Assembly: GCF_017497975.1 (NCBI RefSeq)
Contig: NZ_JAGDEL010000024.1
Coordinates: 1-64,000 of the forward strand
From: Metabacillus bambusae
Lineage (GTDB): Bacteria; Bacillota; Bacilli; Bacillales; Bacillaceae
Reading direction: 5' to 3'
DNA length: 64,000 nt
In this document: positions 26,484-34,391 of the stretch, piece by piece
Numbering within the stretch: the stretch's first letter is position 1
Layout: every line of letters starts with the position of its first letter
Program-made: the position numbers and the translations under genes
Notes under the pieces: model-generated
Told to the model about the DNA's origin: nothing
What the model saw: the letters and a program-made list of their open reading frames with translations, nothing else
The model's database searches: none

Positions 26484-28343
26484 TTATTCACTAACAGGTT
26501 TTTTTAGTAACCCAAGCATGATTGCTGTGATTACAGCACCAATTGCAATAGCTAATAGGTAAAGAAGCGGATTTCCTTCTACTAATGGAATTACGAATGC
26601 CCCACCGTGTGGTGCACGTAAACCATTTCCAAAGAACATTGCTAATGCGCCAGCAACAGCTGAGCCTGTCACAATTGAAGGAATAACACGGGCTGGATCA
26701 CCAGCTGCAAATGGAATAGCACCTTCTGTGATAAATGATGCCCCCATAATGTAGCATGTAATACCTGCTTCACGTTCACGTTTTGTAAATTTACTACGGA
26801 ATAATGTTGTTGCAAGAGCAATACCTAATGGAGGTACCATACCGCCTGCCATAACAGCAGCGTGTGGTGCAAAATTACCTGAATCAATCATTGCAATTCC
26901 AAATGTAAAGGCAGCTTTGTTAATAGGACCGCCCATATCAATTGCCATCATTCCACCTAGTATCAAACCAAGAAGAACTAAGTTACCAGTACCTAAACCA
27001 CCTAAAAATTCACTAATTAGTCCGTTTAATGCACTTACTGGTTTATTTACAACAAAGAACATAATCATTCCAACACTAAAAATACTTAATACTGGATATA
27101 AAAGGACTGGCTTTATACCTTCCAATGATGCTGGCATACCTGATAATAGTTTCTTTAGAAGAACTACAATATAACCTGCTAAAAATCCTGCAATCAAACC
27201 ACCTAAGAACCCTGCTCCACCTTGCGCTGCCATAAACCCACCGACCATACCTGGCGCTAGACCTGGGCGATCAGCAATACTTAAAGCAATAAATCCCGCT
27301 AATACTGGAATCATAAGTCCAAATGCATTACCACCACCAATTGTGCTTAAAGCCTCAGCAAATGCATTATATGTTTCGTGATTTGGATCTGATGCATGAA
27401 TACCAAACATAAATGAGATCGCAATTAATATCCCACCACCAACAACAAAGGGTAGCATGTTGGAAACACCATTCATTAAATGTTTATAAAACCCTGTTCT
27501 TCCTCCACTTTGATCTTCTTTTCTTCCCTCACCACTACCTTGATAAATAGCGGCATCTTGTTTAAGTGCACGTTCTATTAATTCTTTCGGTTTTCTAATT
27601 CCCTCTGCAACTGGAACAATAATGACATGTTTGCCTTTAAAACGTTCCATTTCTACTTGCTTGTCAGCTGCAACAATGATCGCTGTAGCTTCTTCGATTT
27701 CAGCGGCAGTTAAGACATTTTTCGCCCCGCCAGAACCATTTGTTTCTACCTTAATTGACACATTCATTTCTTTTGCTTTTTCTTTTAACGAATCTGCTGC
27801 CATATAGGTATGAGCAATTCCTGTTGGACATGCAGTTACCGCTAAAATCTTGCCCGCATTTGAGCCTTTTACCTCTTCGGCTTCATCCTGTACATCATAT
27901 TGATCAATAACTGCTAAAACTTCATCTGCCGAATTTGCAGTTAATAGTTTTTCTCTTACTTCCTGTTTCATCAAAATAGATGAAAGTTTAGATAAGGCTT
28001 CCAAATGTGTATTATTCGCACCTTCTGATGCCGCTATCATAAAAAACAAGTAGCTTGGTTGACCATCAAGAGCTTCATAGTCAACACCAGCTTTTGATCG
28101 TCCGAAGACAATTGCTGGGTGTTTTACTGCATTCGTCTTGGCATGTGGAATTGCAATTCCATCACCAATCCCAGTGGTGCTTTGCTGTTCACGATCCAAG
28201 ACTGCACGCTCGTAAGCTGCTTTATCTGTAAGCTTACCAGCTCTATCTAATACATCAACTAACTCTGAAATAACATTCTCTTTTGATGTTGCTAGAAGAT
28301 CTAACTTAATCGTTTCTTTTGTTAATAGCTCAGTAATTCTCAT
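26484..28343 (-). CDS. fruA: PTS fructose-specific EIIABC component FruA
   Basis: A 619-aa fructose permease that imports fructose and phosphorylates it to fructose 1-phosphate. The IIA domain is at about 1-145 with the active His in IGDGIAIPHAKTNA near 65; the IIB domain at about 165-265 begins ILAVTACPTGIAHTYMAADS with the active Cys; the IIC domain (about 290-615) has the membrane segments and GGxxxPF-like loops (GGMVPPLGIALATTLF). The order A-B-C is that of B. subtilis FruA. It is the last gene of fruR-fruK-fruA, overlapping fruK by 4 nt, and ends before a terminator. Control is predicted from the FruR operator and cre upstream of fruR. Confidence 0.96.
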   Translation of the reverse strand: MRITELLTKETIKLDLLATSKENVISELVDVLDRAGKLTDKAAYERAVLDREQQSTTGIGDGIAIPHAKTNAVKHPAIVFGRSKAGVDYEALDGQPSYLFFMIAASEGANNTHLEALSKLSSILMKQEVREKLLTANSADEVLAVIDQYDVQDEAEEVKGSNAGKILAVTACPTGIAHTYMAADSLKEKAKEMNVSIKVETNGSGGAKNVLTAAEIEEATAIIVAADKQVEMERFKGKHVIIVPVAEGIRKPKELIERALKQDAAIYQGSGEGRKEDQSGGRTGFYKHLMNGVSNMLPFVVGGGILIAISFMFGIHASDPNHETYNAFAEALSTIGGGNAFGLMIPVLAGFIALSIADRPGLAPGMVGGFMAAQGGAGFLGGLIAGFLAGYIVVLLKKLLSGMPASLEGIKPVLLYPVLSIFSVGMIMFFVVNKPVSALNGLISEFLGGLGTGNLVLLGLILGGMMAIDMGGPINKAAFTFGIAMIDSGNFAPHAAVMAGGMVPPLGIALATTLFRSKFTKREREAGITCYIMGASFITEGAIPFAAGDPARVIPSIVTGSAVAGALAMFFGNGLRAPHGGAFVIPLVEGNPLLYLLAIAIGAVITAIMLGLLKKPVSE

Positions 28344-29266
28344 CTTTCTTCCCCCTCCACCCTATTAACTTCAATATAAGGTAATAACTCTTCTATTTTT
28401 TCTTTTGTACAAAGCTCCATTGAAAATGCAGTGGCACTTCCCGCTGCTACTCCAATTTTAAACGCTTCTTCTATAGTATAACTTTTTGAAATGGCACTTA
28501 TGAATCCGCCAACAACAGAATCTCCAGCTCCAACTGAATTTAACACCTTGCCTTTTGGTACATTTGCTACATAGCTATTATTTTCTGTTATAAGCAATGC
28601 ACCTTTTTCAGCAAGCGAAACAATCACATGCTTTACACCTTGTTCTACTAGTTTCTTTCCATAAATAAGAGCTTCTTCTACAGACTGAATTTCTGTATTG
28701 AACAGTTCTCCAAGCTCATGGTGATTAGGTTTAATAAGATACGGCTTTTCAGTAATAACTTCTTTAAGAGCTTCACCAGAAACATCAGCCACAACTTTAA
28801 TCTCTTTTTCTTTGCAGACTGCAATAATCTCTTTGTAGATGGATGAAGGTAATGTTCCAGGTATACTTCCAGCCAACACGACAATGTCTTCCTTCGTCAT
28901 CTTTTGGAAAATTTCAAAGAATTCCGTTAGTTGGCCATCCGAAATATTCGGACCTAAACCATTTATCTCACTTTCAACTTCAGTCTTTAATTTAATGTTA
29001 ATTCGTGTATCACCAGAAACCTTTACGAAATTACTAGGGATTTTTTCAAGATTTAAAAAATCCTCAACAAACTTACCTGTAAAGCCTCCGATAAAACCTA
29101 ATGCGTTTGATTCGACTGATAATCGTTTCATTACGCGTGATACATTAATCCCTTTCCCACCAGGAAACTTTGTATCTGCAACTGTTCGGTTCAAAGAACC
29201 TAGTTCGAATTGTTCAACTTCTACGATGTAATCAACTGATGGGTTTAATGTCACGGTATAAATCAT
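28340..29266 (-). CDS. fruK: 1-phosphofructokinase FruK
   Basis: A 308-aa PfkB-family kinase that converts fructose 1-phosphate, made by FruA, to fructose 1,6-bisphosphate. The N-terminal TLNPSVDYIVEVEQF and GGKGINVSRVMKRL (about 36-49) and the C-terminal catalytic SVGAGDSVVGGFISA near 245 (anion hole GAGD with base Asp) are PfkB signatures. It overlaps fruR and fruA by 4 nt each, so translation is coupled. Confidence 0.96.
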   Translation of the reverse strand: MIYTVTLNPSVDYIVEVEQFELGSLNRTVADTKFPGGKGINVSRVMKRLSVESNALGFIGGFTGKFVEDFLNLEKIPSNFVKVSGDTRINIKLKTEVESEINGLGPNISDGQLTEFFEIFQKMTKEDIVVLAGSIPGTLPSSIYKEIIAVCKEKEIKVVADVSGEALKEVITEKPYLIKPNHHELGELFNTEIQSVEEALIYGKKLVEQGVKHVIVSLAEKGALLITENNSYVANVPKGKVLNSVGAGDSVVGGFISAISKSYTIEEAFKIGVAAGSATAFSMELCTKEKIEELLPYIEVNRVEGEER

Positions 29267-30018
29267 TCTTTCACGACCTTTATTGCTGTATTTTTTCCAT
29301 ATTGATGTAGTACGTCTTCTTCCACATCATCTGTTATGATTTTCGCTTCAGACAGATGTGCTATTTTTGAAAATGCAATCTCTCCAAATTTTGTATGATC
29401 CGCTAATACATAATTTTCACGTGATAAGCGAAGAGCTGTCATTTTCAATGCTGCTTCCTCTGGGTCTGGGGTTGTATAACCAAATTCATGATGAATTCCA
29501 TTTACACCCAAAAAACATTTATCAAAACGGTATTGTTCTAATGATGTTAAAGCACCACGACCAATCATGGCACCTGTTATTGGTTTTAAGAATCCTCCAA
29601 TTAAGTAGGTTTTTAATCCTTTTTTCATTAGTGGTTCAATAATTGTAAGCCCATTAGTTACAACGACAAGTTCCTTTTCAGTTGGAAGATATTCAACCAT
29701 TTGTAATGTAGTTGTCCCTGCATCCAAGAAAATGCAATCACCTTCTTCAATGAATGAAGCGGCTTCTTTTGCAATTAATTTCTTTTGATGAAGGTTTTTG
29801 GCTGATTTCTCAATAATATTTGGTTCACTTAGCTTACCTTGCAGCAGTGCTGCCCCACCATGAATTCTTTTTAAATATTTTTCTTCCTCTAACTGAGTTA
29901 AATCACGTCTAATCGTTGATTCAGAAGAGTTTGTCAGATCGACAAGTTCCTGAATTTTCACTGAATGTTTAGCTTTTAATACATCCAAAATAACTCGGTG
30001 ACGTTCAGGAGTTAACAA
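29263..30018 (-). CDS. fruR: DeoR-family repressor FruR
   Basis: A 251-aa DeoR-family regulator. The N-terminal helix-turn-helix (about 6-57) contains VKIQELVDLTNSSESTIRRDLTQLEEEKYLKRIHGGA, here only cited in part, and the C-terminal sugar-phosphate sensor domain has IFLDAGTTTLQMVEYL and the terminal ITDD. In this family the inducer would be fructose 1-phosphate (or the bisphosphate). The start is TTG with GGGGGTGAT upstream. It heads the fruRKA operon and so should repress itself through the tandem 10-bp repeats at 30091-30128. Confidence 0.93.
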   Translation of the reverse strand: MLTPERHRVILDVLKAKHSVKIQELVDLTNSSESTIRRDLTQLEEEKYLKRIHGGAALLQGKLSEPNIIEKSAKNLHQKKLIAKEAASFIEEGDCIFLDAGTTTLQMVEYLPTEKELVVVTNGLTIIEPLMKKGLKTYLIGGFLKPITGAMIGRGALTSLEQYRFDKCFLGVNGIHHEFGYTTPDPEEAALKMTALRLSRENYVLADHTKFGEIAFSKIAHLSEAKIITDDVEEDVLHQYGKNTAIKVVKE

Positions 30019-30039
30019 AACTTATCACCCCCCTACCAA

Positions 30040-30055
30040 TTGTAAGCGAATACAA
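30040..30055 (-). promoter_or_regulatory. cre site in the fruRKA leader
   Basis: TTGTAAGCGAATACAA fits the cre consensus at all defined positions. It lies 22-37 nt before the fruR start and downstream of the -10 box, a position for CcpA roadblock. Confidence 0.82.
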
Positions 30056-30071
30056 GTTACCTTACACACTT

Positions 30072-30128
30072 ATTATACTGTCGATTTTAGTCAAAATCAA
30101 TCACAAAATTTCAAAATCTATCAAAACC
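30072..30128 (-). promoter_or_regulatory. fruR promoter and FruR operator (four 10-bp repeats)
   Basis: On the minus strand a perfect -10 box TATAAT (30072-30077) stands 17 bp from a -35 box TTGATT (30095-30100). On the plus strand, TCAAAATC, TCACAAAA, TCAAAATC and TCAAAACC start at 30091, 30101, 30111 and 30121, exactly 10 bp apart, overlapping the -35 box. This is the layout expected of a DeoR-family operator occupied by an oligomer on one helix face. The remaining 220 bp up to 30348 are AT-rich and hold nothing I recognise. Confidence 0.75.
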
Positions 30129-30348
30129 CAGTTATTTATAGCTATTTTTCTTTTAATTCCTATTACTTAGCTTGATCATAACTTTCATCTTTATGAGGTA
30201 TTTACAATTTTTTATTTGATTAAACCGATTTGCTTGTTTTTTTAACATTAGATTTATTTATTGAACCATTTTTCCCATTATTTAAACCACTTCTATAGAA
30301 GCAATAATGTTATTCTATTTTCCAGATCAATACATCCTAAATCATACA

Positions 30349-30407
30349 AAAAAATCTCCTCTCAGATACAACTACTTACATAGTAGTTGATCCAACAGGA
30401 GATTTTC
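30349..30407 (-). terminator. Terminator of the yknWXYZ operon
   Basis: AAAATCTCCT pairs with AGGAGATTTT at the base, enclosing a second perfect stem CAACTACT/AGTAGTTG. It lies 12 nt past the stop codon of yknZ, with A and T runs on the flanks. Confidence 0.85.
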
Positions 30408-30418
30408 CCTTTCCAGCT

Positions 30419-31612
30419 TTATTCATATCTTAAAGATTCAATCGGACTCAAGCGAGCCGCTTTATTTGCAGGAAGCAAGCCAAACACAACACCGATTAGC
30501 ATGGAGAATAATAATCCACCGACTACAACTTGCCATGAAATAAGTGGTGGCCAACCCGCAAATATTGAAACGATATTTGCAGCAACAGCACCAAGAATAA
30601 TACCAAATATTCCACCTATTAATGTTAACGTAACTGATTCAATGAGAAATTGAGTTAAAATTTGTCTCTTTGTTGCCCCTAATGCTTTTCTTATGCCAAT
30701 CTCCCTTGTTCGTTCTGTAACAGAAACAAGCATGATGTTCATGACACCAATACCACCAACGACCAGGGAGATTCCAGCTATTGAACCGATAATTAGTGTC
30801 ATAATCCTTGTAATTTGGCTAATTCCTGCTGCCATTTCTTCCATATTAAATACCTTATAGGATTCATCTGTGTTATGAGAGGCATTTAAAAGTTGAGTTG
30901 CTTTTTCTCCGGCTTCCTTCATAACATCTGCATTAATTGCTTGAAGAGTGATTTGATTGTAATCATTTTTTCCGAAGGATGCACGAAACGTATTCCAAGG
31001 TATATATACTTCCATTGCTCCAAAGGCGAATAAACCTGTTGGCTTATCCAACACGCCAACTATTTCAATTGGCTGGCCTTTAATCCAAATAACTTCCCCT
31101 ACTGGATTTTTTTTAGCAAACATTTCTTTCTTCAATTCATTACTAATAACCCCTACACGTGTACCACCTATAAAATCAGCTTCCATAAGATTTCTACCTG
31201 ACTTTATCTTTAAATCATTCACTTCGATATAAGCTTGGTTTACACCATTCAAACTTGTCTCTAATTTTTCTTCATGGTAACGTGTAGGGAAATATTCTGT
31301 TGATGAAGCCACAACTTTTTTCACTTCAGGTATACTGCTTAATGAATTTACATCCTCCTGAGTAAAAGCAGCGTTCATATAGGCATTTGGGCTTGACATT
31401 ATTTCCTCTTCACTAGGTTCATAGTAAACCTCAATTGTGTTGCCAGGCCCTGTTATGGATGTTTTTAATAATTGCTCTCCACCTTGACCAATGGCTACAA
31501 CTAATATTACTGATGCCACCCCAATAATAATCCCTAACATCGTCAGGATCGATCTCAATTTATGTGCTAACACAGAGCTAAGTGCCATTTTCATATTTTC
31601 TAGTAAACTCAT
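30419..31612 (-). CDS. yknZ: ABC transporter permease YknZ (MacB/FtsX type)
   Basis: A 397-aa MacB-type permease. One N-terminal membrane helix (LTMLGIIIGVASVILVVAIGQGG, about 20-42) is followed by an extracytoplasmic MacB periplasmic-core domain (about 45-240) and three C-terminal helices of the FtsX domain with the conserved VTERTREIGIRKALGATKRQI stretch, cited in part as REIGIRKALGATK. With YknY and the adaptor it would form a tripartite exporter; in B. subtilis YknWXYZ protects against the SdpC toxin. It is the last gene of the operon and begins 3 nt after yknY. It is intact, unlike yknX and yknW. Confidence 0.92.
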   Translation of the reverse strand: MSLLENMKMALSSVLAHKLRSILTMLGIIIGVASVILVVAIGQGGEQLLKTSITGPGNTIEVYYEPSEEEIMSSPNAYMNAAFTQEDVNSLSSIPEVKKVVASSTEYFPTRYHEEKLETSLNGVNQAYIEVNDLKIKSGRNLMEADFIGGTRVGVISNELKKEMFAKKNPVGEVIWIKGQPIEIVGVLDKPTGLFAFGAMEVYIPWNTFRASFGKNDYNQITLQAINADVMKEAGEKATQLLNASHNTDESYKVFNMEEMAAGISQITRIMTLIIGSIAGISLVVGGIGVMNIMLVSVTERTREIGIRKALGATKRQILTQFLIESVTLTLIGGIFGIILGAVAANIVSIFAGWPPLISWQVVVGGLLFSMLIGVVFGLLPANKAARLSPIESLRYE

Positions 31613-31615
31613 ATC

Positions 31616-32296
31616 TTATCTCCCCCGCTCTTCATCGGAGAGAATGCTTCCATCCCTAACCGTTATAATTCGCTTGGCATAATCAGCTACCTCCTGCTCA
31701 TGTGTAACAAGAATAATTGTTGTGCCTTCCTTATTTAACTCTGTAAATTGCTCCATGATGGATATACTTGTTTTACTATCTAGTGCACCTGTTGGCTCGT
31801 CAGCTAAAATAATTTTTGGATCATTTACGATTGATCTTGCTATGGCAACACGTTGTTTTTGTCCTCCGGATAGTTCATTAGGTAAATGATTTACTCTATC
31901 AGATAAACCGACCTTCTCAAGTGCATGTTTTGCTCTTTCTTCACGTTCCTTCCTTCCTAAGCCTGCATAGATCATAGGAAGCTCCACATTTTTCAAAGCT
32001 GATAAACGAGGTAATAACTGAAATTGCTGAAAGACAAACCCAATTGATAGATTTCGAACTTTTGCTAATTCCTCATCCTTGTAGGTAGAAATGTCTTCGT
32101 TACTCAGTAAATATGTACCCGATGTAGGATTATCTAGACAACCAATCACGTTCATTAAGGTCGATTTCCCTGATCCAGAAGGCCCCATTATTGCCACAAA
32201 TTCTCCATTATAGATTGTGAGGTTTATATCTTTTAATACATCTAATGTTTCAACCCCAACCTTGTAGCTTTTCGTGATAGTAGTAAGCTCGATCAT
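31616..32296 (-). CDS. yknY: ABC transporter ATP-binding protein YknY
   Basis: A 226-aa LolD/MacB-type ATPase. Walker A is GPSGSGKSTLMN at about 38-49, the Q loop is in FVFQQFQLLPRL, the signature is LSGGQKQRVAIARS near 142, Walker B is IILADEPTGALD and the H loop VTHEQEVA. It would drive substrate export with YknZ. It overlaps the end of the yknX frame by 4 nt. Confidence 0.94.
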   Translation of the reverse strand: MIELTTITKSYKVGVETLDVLKDINLTIYNGEFVAIMGPSGSGKSTLMNVIGCLDNPTSGTYLLSNEDISTYKDEELAKVRNLSIGFVFQQFQLLPRLSALKNVELPMIYAGLGRKEREERAKHALEKVGLSDRVNHLPNELSGGQKQRVAIARSIVNDPKIILADEPTGALDSKTSISIMEQFTELNKEGTTIILVTHEQEVADYAKRIITVRDGSILSDEERGR

Positions 32297-33410
32297 TTAA
32301 CACTCACTTCCATATCATTTTGAAGCTGATCCGGAGGATTGATAATAACCTCTTCTCCTTTTTCTAAACCTGATTTTAGTTCCATAAATTCTTCACTAGT
32401 GGCTCCCATTTTCACTTCTTTACGGATTGCTTTTCCTTCTTTGATAACAAACACATAATACTTTACACCGTCCTGACTCACAGCTTCTAAAGGAATTGCT
32501 TGAACATGACGTTTTTCTGTTTCAATTTCCATAATCAGTTTAAATCCAGGCTTTGCTTCCATATCCTTAGCATCAATTGATACTTCAATTGGATATTGGA
32601 CAGCTGTATCCTCAGTTCCCATTCCATTTTCAGTCTGTTCGGGCAATAGACTAACTTTCGTAACGGTACCCTTCCATTCTTTATCAGGAATGACGTCAGA
32701 TCTGAGTATAACTGGTTGTTTTTCGTCAATTTTTAATGAATCATATTCTGAAATAAGCCCTTTGACAACATATTCATCAGCTTTCCCAATATGTAAAATT
32801 GACGTTTGTGTAATACCCTTAACCGCCTCCTTATCTATCGAAAGCACAGTTCCAGCCATTTCGCTTTTTACCTCTAACTGTTTTACTTCTTTTCAAGCGT
32901 TTCTTTTTGGAGAAGAACTTGCCTTGCTTCAATATCAGCGACTTTTAAATCAATTTCTAATTGATCTCGTTCAGCATCAATCTGTTTTTTTGCTTCTTTC
33001 TTGCCAACTTGTTTTTCTAAGTCATCTTCTTTATCATCTAAGTCATCAATTTGTTCTTTTATTTGATTGATTCGTAAATATGATGATTCAATTGAAAGCG
33101 CATTTTGCTCTTTTTCTAATTGCAGTTGCTCGTTTTCATATCGTAACAGAGGCGTTCCTTCTACTACTTTATCTCCCGCTTTTACAAGAATCTCTGATAC
33201 TTCACCATTTTCAGGATCTAAGTAAATAAAGTCTTCCTGACTTAAAGAAAGTGTTCCGGGAACCATAACATTCCCGGTTATTTCACGTTCCTCAACACTC
33301 CCTGTTTTAACAGCAAGATTTTCTTTATTCAAGGCTTTAATAACATTTACTCCAACTAATACAAGAATTAATAAAATGACACTTGTTGAGATCCAGATTT
33401 TTTTCTTCAT
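32293..33410 (-). pseudogene. yknX: Membrane-fusion (HlyD-like) adaptor YknX, frameshifted
   Basis: Two adjacent frames make one RND/MacA-type adaptor. The first (33410 down to 32883) has an N-terminal membrane helix (ISTSVILLILVLVGVNVI), the biotinyl-lipoyl half-motif GEVSEILVKAGDKVVEGTPLL and a coiled-coil hairpin (about 95-170, rich in Glu, Lys, Gln). It stops at a TAA just after QKETLEKK. The reading continues in another frame through EVKQLEVKSEMAGTV (the second lipoyl half), so one base has been gained or lost near 32880, next to an A-rich stretch. The second part (to 32293) has the beta-barrel and membrane-proximal domains. As written the adaptor would be cut before its beta-barrel, disabling the exporter. 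Confidence 0.85.
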
Positions 33411-34078
33411 TAGAATTGTGTCATTCCTTCTATTGCTCCACCTAATGCAGCAAAGAGGAGCCCTAATACAAAAAAGACAATTGTAATGATTGTTGCAGCT
33501 GGTTTAGATAGCTTTCCTACAATAATAAGCCCCATTGTTAAAAGAATATAATACCAAATAGTAAAAACTTCAATTGTACTAAGAACTGCACCTAAGACTC
33601 CATCTGCTCCTACAAAGCTGTTTACACTTGTCAGCATTATTGCAGGATCACCATCAATTGCCATAATAATCAGTTGATTAAGGATCTGGCCAATTATCGT
33701 GATAAAACTAGTGAAAATCGTGAAAGAGAGCATTTGCTAATATGTAGCATCAGATTTTGCGATTTTAGCAATCCCCCAAAAGACTAAAGCAAAAAATAGA
33801 TAAGTTATTGGAGTAACGAAAAATCCAACTACTGCTGCCCCTGCAATTCCAAAGGTTTTAGCCATTTCCAGTTCTTCAGGGGACATTTCCATCCCAGATA
33901 CTGTTGAATAATCAACATTTAATACTGTGATTGCTGATACAATTGTCATTATTACTGTAAAGAGAATTAAAGGAACCCAAATAACTGGCATCTCTCTTAT
34001 TCTCTCAAACTGTATACCTGGACTAAATACCATACCGAATAATGACGGCTTTTTCTTTTGAATAGTTTCTTGTTCCAT
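33410..34078 (-). pseudogene. yknW: Yip1-family membrane protein YknW, in-frame stop codon
   Basis: One reading frame of about 222 codons encodes a Yip1-domain membrane protein with five hydrophobic segments, but an amber codon (TAG at 33739-33737) interrupts it between IAKSDATY and QMLSFTIFTSF. The frame before and after the stop is the same and both halves look coding, so a single base change is enough to explain it. The start at 34078 has GGAGG 9 nt upstream. In B. subtilis YknW helps assemble the YknXYZ exporter. It is the first gene of the operon and overlaps yknX by 1 nt. Confidence 0.82.
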
Positions 34079-34158
34079 AGTAATCAACCTCCATTTTATG
34101 TATTCATTTACTTATACGTTAAAAATTGGGAATAGTTTCATGTTTTATTATTTTTAAA

Positions 34159-34329
34159 GAACAAAAGCGCAAGCGCCTTGATCAGCCCCGACAAGCATAA
34201 GATGATTTAGAATAGAAGGCGTTCTTTGCCTTCAATTCTAAATTAGCTTATGATCTCGAGGGGCTAGGCGCTGGAGCTGGATGTCGTGCGCTTATCCACA
34301 GTTCAAGAATTTTATAATTTCCTTAACGA
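34159..34329 (+). repeat. AAAAGCG-type dispersed repeat, long form with large hairpin
   Basis: AACAAAAGCGCAAGCGCCTT opens the element; its arm AAGCGCCTTGATCAGCCCC (34171 on) is mirrored by GAGGGGCTAGGCGCT (to 34274), and an inner AAGCATAAG/CTTATGATC and ATTTAGAAT/ATTCTAAAT continue the stem, so about 100 nt fold as one long hairpin. The tail TGCGCTTATCCACAG and TTTATAATTTCCTTAAC is shared with 22456-22560 and, in eroded form, 41313-41358. It fills the gap between yknW and the PQQ dehydrogenase gene. Confidence 0.72.
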
Positions 34330-34370
34330 TAAAAAAAGCAAGAAAGAGTATATTAACCTTCTTCCTTGCA
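34329..34370 (-). terminator. Terminator of the PQQ dehydrogenase gene
   Basis: GCAAGAAAGA pairs with CTTCTTCCTTGC with a mismatch; on the minus strand TTTTTTT follows the stem. It lies 22 nt beyond the stop codon. Confidence 0.75.
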
Positions 34371-34391
34371 TTCACTATTTATTCTAAATTA

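Noticed and set aside
32875-32892. Programmed -1 ribosomal frameshift in yknX at the A-rich GAAAAGAAG
   Set aside because: There is no canonical heptameric slippery site with a following structure, and neighbouring yknW is also broken, so a mutation or sequencing error is simpler.
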